Below, in pieces: positions 15,450 through 22,814 of a stretch of DNA of 22,814 nucleotides (within the stretch, counting starts at the first letter, position 1; each line of letters starts with the position of its first letter). The DNA comes from Candidatus Helarchaeota archaeon (GTDB taxonomy: Archaea; Asgardarchaeota; Lokiarchaeia; Helarchaeales; HEL-GB-A). The notes beneath the pieces were generated by a model. It made no database searches, was not told the origin of the DNA, and saw nothing but the letters and a program-made list of their open reading frames with translations. Both the position numbers and the translations under genes were made by a program. The stretch is taken from positions 1 through 22,814 of the forward strand of contig JAEOSY010000531.1 in assembly GCA_016840125.1 (NCBI GenBank), given 5' to 3'.

Positions 15450-15959
15450 TTATCGAAGAGCGTATTTTTGAGTCCATTCTTTTGCCTTTTTGTTAAAAGC
15501 TTTTGGACTTTTTAATGCCATCTCACCAGCTTTATTATTTAAGGGATCTGAAGGATTCCAAAAGGGTGGCTGCATATGAATCATGCCTTTTAATGCTTCG
15601 ATGACATTTGTCAAAGTCTTACTTGGTGTCCAACCGGAGGCACCGGTCTGAGCATCAACTTTGCCGACTAAGTCAGGATTAATGAGATCAAGACAAATGT
15701 TAGTTTTCCCAGCGGGAACAGAGGGGTCAATATTCGGATGCCAGATCAATGTTTGGCAGAAGCAGTATGGGGGGCTATAAGGATAGTTTGAGGGCATTTT
15801 AATTTCAAAGACAAATTTACCATTTTCATAAGGGGTGCTTTTTACTCCGGTTACAGTAACTCTTAAGTGATCTAACCGGTCGACCCAAGGTTGAATATCA
15901 ACAGTGTCCTCATCTAAAAATGTTTGAACTGATTCGGAGTAATCAACTTCTTCTCTCAT
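15450..15959 (-). CDS. Ubiquitin-conjugating enzyme E2
   Basis: Accepts activated ubiquitin-like protein from an E1 as a Cys thioester and passes it to targets. From the ATG at 15959 (169 aa) the UBC fold is complete: the strand FVFEIKMPSNYPYSPPY (YPxxPP turn), HPN at 74-76 whose Asn stabilises the transition state, catalytic Cys89 in NICLDLI, then GWTPSKTLTNVIEAL and NPSDPLNNKAG, as in eukaryotic E2s. The frame also offers GTG at 15971, but that GTG is part of the AGGTGAT ribosome-binding site 7 nt before the ATG. It diverges from the JAMM-E1-VWA genes across a 386-bp spacer. All catalytic residues are present, so activity is expected. Confidence 0.96.
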   Translation of the reverse strand: MREEVDYSESVQTFLDEDTVDIQPWVDRLDHLRVTVTGVKSTPYENGKFVFEIKMPSNYPYSPPYCFCQTLIWHPNIDPSVPAGKTNICLDLINPDLVGKVDAQTGASGWTPSKTLTNVIEALKGMIHMQPPFWNPSDPLNNKAGEMALKSPKAFNKKAKEWTQKYALR

Positions 15960-15966
15960 ATTAGTT

Positions 15967-15973
15967 ATCACCT
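15967..15973 (-). promoter_or_regulatory. Ribosome-binding site that decides the E2 start
   Basis: AGGTGAT on the minus strand, 7 nt before the ATG at 15959. It shows that the in-frame GTG at 15971 is not the start. Confidence 0.75.
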
Positions 15974-16345
15974 GAAAAAATTATCTTTATCTTTTATTAT
16001 TAATCATCTTTATTATCTTTTACTTTTTGACCCTTTTTAATTCAAAGACTAATCGCCTTGAAATTAATTAATAAAGGATGAAAGTGCAACTACTTAAAAG
16101 TTTAGATTGTGGTGCTTTTTATATATATTACGTTTTTTCAAGTTTTCAAAAGAAGAGCTAAGAGGAAGGCGGGAGTGGGGAAATCAAAGGAGAAAATTAG
16201 AAAGATCACCAACTTTATGAATTTTCATTTAGGCTGCACTAGAGTGATAGAAGAGCATTCGACAAAATTCTTATAAGTTAACATTGGATTAATTTGTTTT
16301 AAAGAAGGAATAATTTCATTAGTAATTTTGTAAATTGACTTCGAT
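15974..16345. other. Divergent promoter region between E2 and the JAMM gene
   Basis: This stretch has no gene that I can support. It holds the minus-strand promoter of E2 (repeated AAAGATAA-type AT-rich DNA next to the gene), a strong plus-strand TATA box at 16115-16128, and a second weaker TATA (TTCTTATAAG, about 16268-16277) nearer the JAMM gene. Between the two lies a purine-rich stretch (16150-16210, many GAGG/GGAA blocks). Either the JAMM message has a leader of about 200 nt or the first promoter drives a separate small RNA. Confidence 0.5.
16115..16128 (+). promoter_or_regulatory. Strong TATA box upstream of the JAMM gene
   Basis: CTTTTTATATATAT, the best TATA match in the window. The expected transcription start is near 16145-16152, some 200 nt before the JAMM start, which is unusually far for an archaeal gene. 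Confidence 0.5.
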
Positions 16346-17854
16346 GTGAGTCTTATGGCTAATAAGGAAGAGAAAAAAGAGGAAAAAAAGCCGTCGAAAG
16401 AAGAAACAAAGGATAGAATGTCAGATATTGAGGATCCATCAGTTTGTGTCTTGAGTCTTGAAGCATATGAACATATTGTACTACATGCAACCCGATTCGC
16501 GAATACTAAAGTTCCGATGGATGCATGGAAAGAAGTTTATGGATTTCTGATTGGGACTGTTGACAACGGAAGAGTTTTAGTGAAGAAAGCAGTTCCAATG
16601 GCACATGGAAGCTCCGTAGAAGTAGAATTTACCGATGATCATTATATAAAATCAGCTCAGATTGATTCTTGGGCCGCAGAAAGAAACATGTTTATTGTTG
16701 GATGGTATCATTCACATCCAGGACTAGGTCTCTTTTTATCTAGTACAGATATTACAAACCAGTTGGGCTACCAAGGACCAAACCCTGATGCCGTTGCTAT
16801 AGTCTTTGATCATACCAAAGGAACCGAACCAGATCATCCGGGTTTTGAAGTTTTTAAGTTAGATAATCCAGATCTTGGGACTATGTCAGATTTTCATTCC
16901 ATTCGTTGGGAAATTGAGGAAGTTGATCAAGAAAAGTTCCTCAAAACCCTTTATGAAATGTCCGAACGAAGTTTGCTCAAACAACCACTCGCCCCAGAAT
17001 ATGGAGAAGATGTGAGTGCCTTAGGGGGCTCATCAGATGACGTGGGTAGCGTGGATATTTCTACTACGCCTCTTGGAAATATTGAAATAACACTCCCCAG
17101 TGTGCCAGTGGAGCCTATTTTAGAAGGATTCCTTAGTGGATTCCGTCGTTTTGCAGAAGAAGTGCTTCCCCCCATGTTTCTTGCATCAAATGAGCAGAGT
17201 AGGGCAACTGCTACAGCCTTTCAAGATCTCGCGAATAGACAAGTAAAAACGCTCAATGAATTGCAGGAACTTCTCAGCATTGGGGTAGGAGAGCTCAGAA
17301 AACAGGTCATGGCCAAAATTGATGATAGCCACGAAGGATTAGCAAACATTATGGGTACCAATTTTAGCGATCAGAAGGATGTTCTAACCAGAACTGCAGA
17401 TGATGTTTCGGATATGGAAGATAGGGTTATTGATGATGTTGTTAAAACGCGTGAAGAACTTATGAATCAACTGGGTGTAAAAGTTTCAGAATTAACAGAT
17501 GTGCTGTCCGAGGATCTTGGTTCAGTGAAAGACACTTTAGATGATGTTCAAAAGGATTTAGTTGATCAATTCAAGCTTTCAATCGAAGCGACGCATGATG
17601 AATTAAGTAATGCCATCGATTTAATGAAAACCCAAGTATTAGAGAGGCTGTCAGGTCTTAAAGACCAGATAAAACCCAAAGATGAAGCACCAAAAGAGGG
17701 TCCGTCCTTAACGGACCAGATAAAACCGATAATGGGCGAAGAATTAGAGAAAGTTAATAAAAAAATTGATGACATGAAAACAACCCAGAACCAAGCACTA
17801 GAGAAAGTACTTATTAAATTAAAAACACTTGAAGATATACTTAAGCCTGGATAA
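16346..17854 (+). CDS. JAMM/MPN+ metalloprotease (Rpn11-like deubiquitinase) with long coiled-coil tail
   Basis: Zinc isopeptidase expected to release ubiquitin-like proteins from targets or precursors. The JAMM motif is complete: Glu63 in EVYGFLIG, then His122, His124, Ser132 and Asp135 in HSHPGLGLFLSSTD, very close to Rpn11 and CSN5. Residues 1-30 are Lys/Glu-rich. The MPN domain ends near 200. Residues about 235-502 are not found in Rpn11: an apolar stretch, then a long run of heptad-like helices (ELMNQLGVKVSELTDVL and similar) that should form an extended coiled coil, interrupted by DQIKP sequences. The frame starts at GTG 16346, but ATG 16355 with GTGA just upstream is equally possible. 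It is the first gene of the JAMM-E1-VWA group and diverges from E2. Confidence 0.94.
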   Translation: MSLMANKEEKKEEKKPSKEETKDRMSDIEDPSVCVLSLEAYEHIVLHATRFANTKVPMDAWKEVYGFLIGTVDNGRVLVKKAVPMAHGSSVEVEFTDDHYIKSAQIDSWAAERNMFIVGWYHSHPGLGLFLSSTDITNQLGYQGPNPDAVAIVFDHTKGTEPDHPGFEVFKLDNPDLGTMSDFHSIRWEIEEVDQEKFLKTLYEMSERSLLKQPLAPEYGEDVSALGGSSDDVGSVDISTTPLGNIEITLPSVPVEPILEGFLSGFRRFAEEVLPPMFLASNEQSRATATAFQDLANRQVKTLNELQELLSIGVGELRKQVMAKIDDSHEGLANIMGTNFSDQKDVLTRTADDVSDMEDRVIDDVVKTREELMNQLGVKVSELTDVLSEDLGSVKDTLDDVQKDLVDQFKLSIEATHDELSNAIDLMKTQVLERLSGLKDQIKPKDEAPKEGPSLTDQIKPIMGEELEKVNKKIDDMKTTQNQALEKVLIKLKTLEDILKPG

Positions 17855-17901
17855 ATCTTCAGATTTCAAAATTTTCTCTAATTTTTAAAAGAGAGAGAAG
17901 A

Positions 17902-17913
17902 TAAGGAGGGAGG
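17902..17913 (+). promoter_or_regulatory. Strong ribosome-binding site for the TTG start of the E1-like gene
   Basis: AAGGAGGGAGG lies 7-8 nt before TTG 17921 and supports this non-ATG start. No other start in the first residues is as well placed. Confidence 0.7.
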
Positions 17914-17920
17914 CCTTTTT

Positions 17921-18736
17921 TTGAGTCAGGAATTCAAATTCTTTGAGAAACAAGTCAATATCCAAAAATGGAATCAAAATCTCTTACAAAAAACTCATAT
18001 CTTAATCGTTGGTGTGGGGGGAATTGGATCCATTGCAAGTTTAGCCTTTGCACGGTTGGGGATCGGGAAAATAACCATAGTTGATTTAGATCTGGTAGAA
18101 AAATCAAACTTGAATCGGCAACTCTTATATTCTAAGAATGATGTGGGGAGACAAAAAGTAGAATCTGCGATGACTCAGCTTTCATCCGTCCATTCTCTTT
18201 ATTCCCAGATTGAGGGACATGATTTTAATATTTTTCAAGACTGGTTGCGTTTTGTTAAATTGGTTAAGGCAGCAGATATTGTGTATAATGCACTTGATCT
18301 TCCGGAGGTAAAGAAATTAGCGGTTGCCAATCTCTGCCTGAAGTTTAAAAAACCGATGATCTTTTCGGGTACAGATCCTATCAATGGACATGCTTCAATG
18401 ATTCTATTTCAATCTCCTGAAGGAAAGCCATGTTATAACTGTTTAACAGCTGCAATTCACACGGTGGATGAAAATTTTCATGATCTTCTGAAATTAAAGA
18501 GTATTGATAACCAAAATTTTCTTCCAATTGATCAAATGGCTACATCTGGAGAATTACCTGGGAATACCACTGTGTATACTGCATCGATTGCCGCAATGAT
18601 GGGAGTAGACTTAATTGTCCATTGGATTTTTCAGTGGACGGATAGTTTTCCAACTCGAATTATTCTCGATCTTTACAATTTTACCTGTGAAACGTGGTCA
18701 GAATCGAGTACGTGTGAGTTTTGTTGTGAAGACTGA
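17921..18736 (+). CDS. E1-like ubiquitin-activating (ThiF/MoeB/UBA family) enzyme
   Basis: Activates the C-terminus of a ubiquitin-like protein by adenylation. The 271-aa product is a single adenylation domain: GVGGIG at 31-36 binds ATP, DLDLVEKSNLNRQ at 55-67 holds the adenylate-site Asn and Arg, and GRQKV at 76-80 gives the conserved Lys. A structural zinc is bound by Cys171/174 (CYNC) and Cys265/268 (CEFC). No Cys stands in the crossover loop before the NTTVYTASIAAMMG helix (it reads MATSGELPG), where UBA5-type E1s carry the catalytic Cys. Start TTG 17921 with a strong AAGGAGGGAGG site. It follows the JAMM gene by 66 bp. The family is certain; the specific ubiquitin-like partner is not in the window. 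Confidence 0.93.
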   Translation: MSQEFKFFEKQVNIQKWNQNLLQKTHILIVGVGGIGSIASLAFARLGIGKITIVDLDLVEKSNLNRQLLYSKNDVGRQKVESAMTQLSSVHSLYSQIEGHDFNIFQDWLRFVKLVKAADIVYNALDLPEVKKLAVANLCLKFKKPMIFSGTDPINGHASMILFQSPEGKPCYNCLTAAIHTVDENFHDLLKLKSIDNQNFLPIDQMATSGELPGNTTVYTASIAAMMGVDLIVHWIFQWTDSFPTRIILDLYNFTCETWSESSTCEFCCED

Positions 18737-18826
18737 CTAATTATTGACATATTCCTTTAAATGGATATGACAATAAACTTATGAGGAAGGATTGTTATTA
18801 TCAATCGAAAATAGCATGGTGACTGC

Positions 18827-20008
18827 ATGACTGAAGAGCGCTTGGAAGATGTCGTCATTTGTATGGATGTTTCACGTTCCATGTTTCGGCGGGATTTTGC
18901 ACCGTCACGACTCGATGCTGTCAAAAACGCAATTGCAAAATTTGCTGTAAAGAAAATTGATTTAGATAATAGAGATCGAGTAGCATTAGTCGCTTTTTCT
19001 TCTAAAGGAAACGTAATTTCAGAATTGACAAGTGAGCCAGAGGACTTAATTTCAAGGTTAAAGGGCATAAAAGCAGCGGGATCAACAGGTATTGGAGAAG
19101 GGCTCGCTGTTGCGATACAATTACTAGTAAAAGAAATTCAACTATTGGGGCAAAAGACCTTTCGGATAATTGTCATTAGCGATGGTAAACCTTGGGGTAG
19201 TACCATCGATCCGTTTAAGATGACCACTCTCGCAAGTCGGCTGAATATTTACATTGACACGGTGGGGATCAGTGAACTAGGAGTCGCATATGAAGATAGT
19301 ATTCTTGAGAAAATGGCAGTAAGTACAAAAGGGGAGTATTCCCGAGTCTTTGAAGCGCAGTCTCTTGTTGAAGTTCTTTCCTCATTATCGGCAAAAAAAG
19401 AAATTAGCTATACAGATGCCCAAAAGAAAGCAGTTACCGATGCCACGGTCCTAAACATAATAGCTGGAGAACTCTTCAGACCAGCAGAAGCTTCAGACGA
19501 TCAGGCTGAATTAATTAATTTAATAATGGGTCGTGAGAAGACTAAGTGTATAATTTGTTATCAATATGATTGTCAGACATGCCATGGTCCGTTTTTCAGC
19601 TGTGGGAGATATTGCAGTAACTGTAAAGCACCAATGCACTTACACTGTGCAGCTGATTGGGCAGAAAATTCACCTCCGGATAAGAATCCAACGATTTTCC
19701 GATGCCCGCGATGCTTTTTCTTGCTTAAAGTGCCTGAAACAGTACATCGGGTAAAAAAGATGCACAAACATGGCTATGACATACCAATGGAAGCTGAAAC
19801 AACGCGATTTGCCTTAATTACCAAAGAGACAGATGAGATCGCGTCAGCTGTTTGTCCAATATGTCATATGATCTTTGATTTTGCAGAAGAACCAAGAGCA
19901 TACCTTTGCACAAACTGTGGCACTTATTACCATGCAAAGTGTCTCGAGGACTGGCTTGCAAAAGGAGAAGGAGCATGCCGAGTCTGCGGCAAACGTATAG
20001 AGATGTAA
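18827..20008 (+). CDS. VWA-domain protein with two RING/PHD-like zinc modules (TFIIH p44 / Rpn10-like architecture); E3 candidate
   Basis: A 393-aa protein. Residues 7-190 form a von Willebrand A domain with a complete metal site: D14-x-S16-x-S18, Thr87 and Asp119 (SDG). Residues 241-296 form a zinc module with Cys241, 244, 249, 252, 259, 263, 266, His271, Cys274, Cys293, Cys296. Residues 343-387 form a second: C343xxC346, C361xxC364, H369xxC372 (YHAKCLEDWL, as in RING-H2 proteins), C384xxC387. Both have the C4HC3 order of PHD and RINGv domains. VWA followed by zinc finger and RING is the order of TFIIH p44/Ssl1, and the VWA relates to proteasomal Rpn10. GGTGA lies 4 nt before the ATG. It follows the E1-like gene by 90 bp, so a ligase or ubiquitin-reader role is likely by context. 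Confidence 0.85.
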   Translation: MTEERLEDVVICMDVSRSMFRRDFAPSRLDAVKNAIAKFAVKKIDLDNRDRVALVAFSSKGNVISELTSEPEDLISRLKGIKAAGSTGIGEGLAVAIQLLVKEIQLLGQKTFRIIVISDGKPWGSTIDPFKMTTLASRLNIYIDTVGISELGVAYEDSILEKMAVSTKGEYSRVFEAQSLVEVLSSLSAKKEISYTDAQKKAVTDATVLNIIAGELFRPAEASDDQAELINLIMGREKTKCIICYQYDCQTCHGPFFSCGRYCSNCKAPMHLHCAADWAENSPPDKNPTIFRCPRCFFLLKVPETVHRVKKMHKHGYDIPMEAETTRFALITKETDEIASAVCPICHMIFDFAEEPRAYLCTNCGTYYHAKCLEDWLAKGEGACRVCGKRIEM

Positions 20009-20022
20009 CTATTCATTAATTT

Positions 20023-20643
20023 TTGAAAATTAAATTTTTTCATATTTACGTGGTTCTAATGGTCTTTTTCTATTATCTATTCAATCTGGGAATTACAGCT
20101 TTAGGGCGCGCCTTGGATTTAATATCTACGTATTATATCACGCCAAATTTAAAGCTAGAAACAAATAAGATAGTTGGAAGATTTGGATGGAAGGGAGCTA
20201 TTTTAATACAAATACCCGTGATAATTTTTGGGACCTTCTTTAGACCTATAGCTATATTTTTTCTAGTTTGGAGTATAATTATCGCAGCTTCAAATATTTC
20301 TGGAGCGTGGTTCATACGACATTTTCCAGGTGGAGACGTTAAATATTCAGAATTTTTGAAAAATGCAGCAAAAAAAGCTAAATTACGAAATATTCTCTTA
20401 GATGAAATCACACCATTGATTCTTTTTGCGTTACCAAGTTTATTGTTCTGGATCTGGGTACAACTTGAAGGTTTTATTATTTTAGACTTGATTCTTGAAG
20501 AAACTTTTCTTTCCTACCTTCTGATAATTACTGGCGCGTTAATCCTTCATGGTTTTATGAGTTTTATTCGGAACTTTCTCTATATTTATCGGTTAAGACG
20601 AGAAAAAGAGGAGCCTGAACCTGAAGAATCAACGGATTTATGA
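20023..20643 (+). CDS. Polytopic membrane protein of unknown function
   Basis: A 206-aa protein with about four or five hydrophobic segments (roughly 8-28, 57-92 as a hairpin, 130-157, 162-187) and a basic-then-acidic C-terminal tail. The conserved-looking motif ALDLISTYYITPNLKLETN after the first segment resembles one seen in small archaeal membrane proteins, but I cannot name a family. It begins with TTG only 14 bp after the VWA gene stop, with no clear ribosome-binding site, so it may be cotranscribed. Its last bases overlap the end of the convergent phosphodiesterase gene by 6 bp. Confidence 0.7.
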   Translation: MKIKFFHIYVVLMVFFYYLFNLGITALGRALDLISTYYITPNLKLETNKIVGRFGWKGAILIQIPVIIFGTFFRPIAIFFLVWSIIIAASNISGAWFIRHFPGGDVKYSEFLKNAAKKAKLRNILLDEITPLILFALPSLLFWIWVQLEGFIILDLILEETFLSYLLIITGALILHGFMSFIRNFLYIYRLRREKEEPEPEESTDL

Positions 20644-22164
20644 TTTGATTATTTCCGAAAGAATCCGTCCATCAAATTGTGAGAAATCAATGTCCTTATT
20701 CAATAAATGAAGGATAGTGGGGACTATATCCACCGTACGGGCAGTTGGAATCGAACCGGGTTTGACTGACGGGCCTGCTATTATCAGCGGAACGCGGGTG
20801 CATATCGCTGTTCCCGTGTCGTGCGTGCCTTTTTCCTTTTTCTTCGAAAAAGAATACCCCTCCTTTCCCATAAATAAGATATCACCAGAATTATCACAAT
20901 CAAATATACGAGGGACTTGATCTAGCAGTACTGGATACTGTGTTTTACTAAGAGCTGGCAACCATTGATCAAACGGATAAAAATTACCATCCAAAAAGGA
21001 GCGTAGGTCTGAAACTTGGTTGTACTCCAGCGGATCTTCGTCGGATTGGATTTGATATGAAACTAGTGGTTTTCCATCTTCCATTTTTCGTTTAATCTTT
21101 CCAGTACCTTTGCTAGAAAGGACTAGATAAGATATTGGTTGGTCAGTATCATCTTTTACAAAGACATGGCTTACTGTAGGTATTTCTAAAAGTGAGTTTA
21201 TGAGATTAAGGGAGCCTTCCGAGCTAGGATAGTTCATAATTTGGGAATATTGAATTTTATCCATCCAATTTCGAGTGTCTGGATTTCTAACGTAAAGGTT
21301 TGCAAACCCATCGGTGTAAGCGACTAATAAATCGTACTTATCGAAATCTTTGAGGGATATCTGTTTTTTCTGAATACTAAGTGGCCATTTTCTTAAGTCA
21401 GTTATCAATTCGGATTTATCCTTAATTGTAAAACTACCATGATCAGCCGTTATAATGAAATATGTTGAGTCCATCAGGTCTAGATTTACCAATCCGGGCC
21501 AATCTTTGTTACCCTCAAACAAGATTTTAAAAAGAAATTCGTCAATTTCAATGAGATGTTGGGTGAATTCATTTGATTCGGGACCGAGACTGTGCCCAAT
21601 TAAATCAGAAATAGGGAGCCACAATACATACAGGATTTCAGACATATTTTTTATATGGTTTTGTTTAAATCGCTTTAAAAACGTTTTCAGACTTCGCTTT
21701 AGGATGGGTTTATAGTTAATCTTTTGAATTAAATAAAAGATAATTGTTCGTAGCTTTTTTAAATAAGTATAATCAGCCCCCTTGGCAAAATTACTTGTTG
21801 TAAAGGCCTCACTATAGTCGAAATACTCATAAAGCATCTTAATATCGGGATTAAACTCATCTTCAAGGAGATTATAAATTTCCAGACCAGAATAATCCCG
21901 GAATTGAAAGGGTAACTTCGAACGATTCCAGAATCTCATATGAGAAATATGGTGTTTATCGGAGTACGTTCCCGTCAGTATTGCTATATGGCCAGGCATG
22001 GTATTAGTGGGAAAACAAGTGAAGCAATTCTCAACGACTGCACCCCTATCATAGATGTATTTTTTAAAATATGGCATTTGATTAGTTTGGATGAGTTTAT
22101 AAAGAATATCAGCCCTTACCTGGTCTAAGATCATTAAAAATGTGATGGAGTTTGTACTGCTCAT
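20638..22164 (-). CDS. Alkaline-phosphatase-superfamily phosphodiesterase / nucleotide pyrophosphatase
   Basis: A 508-aa metal-dependent hydrolase of the type I phosphodiesterase / NPP group. Visible metal-site and catalytic parts: Asp14 in MILDQVRAD, the nucleophile Thr55 in FPTNTMPGHIAILTG (family pattern FPTKTFPNH), ITADHGSF (second metal pair) and KGTHDTGTA (last His). It has no signal peptide or membrane segment, so the substrate should be cytoplasmic, unlike most eukaryotic NPPs. The middle is expanded with helical insertions (about 90-190). It lies downstream of the coiled-coil gene by 59 bp on the same strand and ends 6 bp inside the convergent membrane-protein gene. The superfamily is firm; the substrate is unknown. 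Confidence 0.9.
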   Translation of the reverse strand: MSSTNSITFLMILDQVRADILYKLIQTNQMPYFKKYIYDRGAVVENCFTCFPTNTMPGHIAILTGTYSDKHHISHMRFWNRSKLPFQFRDYSGLEIYNLLEDEFNPDIKMLYEYFDYSEAFTTSNFAKGADYTYLKKLRTIIFYLIQKINYKPILKRSLKTFLKRFKQNHIKNMSEILYVLWLPISDLIGHSLGPESNEFTQHLIEIDEFLFKILFEGNKDWPGLVNLDLMDSTYFIITADHGSFTIKDKSELITDLRKWPLSIQKKQISLKDFDKYDLLVAYTDGFANLYVRNPDTRNWMDKIQYSQIMNYPSSEGSLNLINSLLEIPTVSHVFVKDDTDQPISYLVLSSKGTGKIKRKMEDGKPLVSYQIQSDEDPLEYNQVSDLRSFLDGNFYPFDQWLPALSKTQYPVLLDQVPRIFDCDNSGDILFMGKEGYSFSKKKEKGTHDTGTAICTRVPLIIAGPSVKPGSIPTARTVDIVPTILHLLNKDIDFSQFDGRILSEIIKS

Positions 22165-22223
22165 AGTTAATTATGCGAGTTTTAGAGAAATAATTGTTTC
22201 TGTTAGATGAATATTAAGTAAAG

Positions 22224-22814
22224 TTAATTTGGAAATGAGACTTTAAAGTTTTTAAGGGTCTGTATATTTAGATCTGATATTTTTCCCTGAATTATTTTCT
22301 TTTGTTCTCGTAATTTGGTTAAAGCTCTTCTGTAGTCGCTTTGGGTAATGTTTCCATTTTCTAAACTGTTTTTGAGTTCAGCCATCTCTTGTGTAATTGA
22401 AGATAGCCGCTCTTTGAGTTTAAAAATTTTATCCTTGAGTTCTATAGTATCATCTTTTATTATTTTTTTAGATTCGTCATTAAATGGGGGAGGTTTTTTT
22501 GGTTCCAAAGGCGGAGGTTCCTTTGGTTTGGTTTTAAATGTAGATTTTTCTGAAAAAGAGATATTTTCAGAAGGGCTTATATTTGGGAATAATGGTATCT
22601 CACTAATATTCATTTGCGATTGCACCATTTTCATGAAATCCATTCGGGGGGATTCAGAGAACTCAGATAAAATTGTAGAAACTTGATTCTTAGTTAATTC
22701 CTTTAATTTGATACCAAGAGGATTCTTTAAAAAGAGTGAATGTAGATTGCGATCAATTAAATCAAATTGTTCATTTACCTGTATTAGAACTTGTTTAGGT
22801 ATGGGTTGCTTGGG
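22224..22814 (-). CDS. C-terminal part of a coiled-coil protein (5' end outside window)
   Basis: The reading frame is open without any stop from 22224 to the right edge, so the visible 196 residues are the C-terminal part of a longer protein; the internal ATG at 22643 is not a good start because the codons before it (NQVSTILSEFSESPR) continue in the same style. It begins with a soluble helical part (VLIQVNEQFDLIDRNL), then a flexible region with two PPP runs, then a predicted helical hairpin (DKIFKLKERLSSITQEM, turn at ENGNITQSDY, LREQKKIIQGKI). I do not recognise a family. It is probably transcribed with the phosphodiesterase gene. The function is unknown. Confidence 0.75.
   Translation of the reverse strand, partial: PKQPIPKQVLIQVNEQFDLIDRNLHSLFLKNPLGIKLKELTKNQVSTILSEFSESPRMDFMKMVQSQMNISEIPLFPNISPSENISFSEKSTFKTKPKEPPPLEPKKPPPFNDESKKIIKDDTIELKDKIFKLKERLSSITQEMAELKNSLENGNITQSDYRRALTKLREQKKIIQGKISDLNIQTLKNFKVSFPN

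Noticed and set aside
20735..20770. Sequence resembling a tRNA T-arm (GGAATCGAACC)
   Set aside because: It lies inside the phosphodiesterase coding frame and no acceptor, D or anticodon stems can be drawn around it.

Overview
The window is typical of an Asgard (Promethearchaeota) archaeon. It is AT-rich, has archaeal promoter elements (TATA boxes with purine-rich flanks) and archaeal ribosome-binding sites of the GGTGAT/AGGTGA type, and carries a class I lysyl-tRNA synthetase. Above all it carries several eukaryote-like ubiquitin-pathway components: a catalytic E2, a JAMM-type deubiquitinase, an E1-like adenylating enzyme, and two large zinc-domain proteins that look like E3 candidates. The lineage inside Asgard cannot be fixed from the sequence alone.

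Layout. 1-437 is AT-rich intergenic DNA with at most the tail of a gene. 438-4721 is a minus-strand operon: carbonic anhydrase, then (overlapping start/stop) a large multi-zinc-ribbon protein with a beta-sandwich region, then lysS. 4877-5387 holds a decayed IS607-type insertion flanked by a 13-bp direct repeat; it appears to have replaced the end of a class I amidotransferase-like gene (5356-5976, minus). 6239-6772 is an RGG-tailed OB-fold single-strand-binding protein with a clear terminator. 6869-9568 contains a small zinc protein, an M50 membrane protease followed by a hot-dog protein, and a secreted, membrane-anchored alpha/alpha-toroid protein. 9596-10096 is rubrerythrin.

10210-12637 (minus) is a two-gene unit: a protein with three tandem E2-like (UEV/RWD-type) domains plus a RING-like zinc domain, followed by an unrecognised 387-aa protein. 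12749-15356 holds a TIM-barrel glycosidase-like protein, a 44-aa zinc ribbon, a metallo-beta-lactamase-fold protein and a 58-aa Cys/His protein. 15450-20008 is the ubiquitin-pathway core: E2 on the minus strand and, divergently, JAMM protease, E1-like protein and a VWA protein with two RING/PHD-like zinc modules. No ubiquitin gene itself is visible. 20023-22814 holds a membrane protein, an alkaline-phosphatase-superfamily phosphodiesterase and the C-terminal part of a coiled-coil protein that runs off the right edge.

The most interesting content is the combination of E1, E2, DUB and two E3-like proteins that share the same unusual Cys/His signature although they lie about 7 kb apart with unrelated partner domains. 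One carries three catalytically dead E2-like domains; the other carries a VWA domain in the order seen in TFIIH p44/Ssl1.
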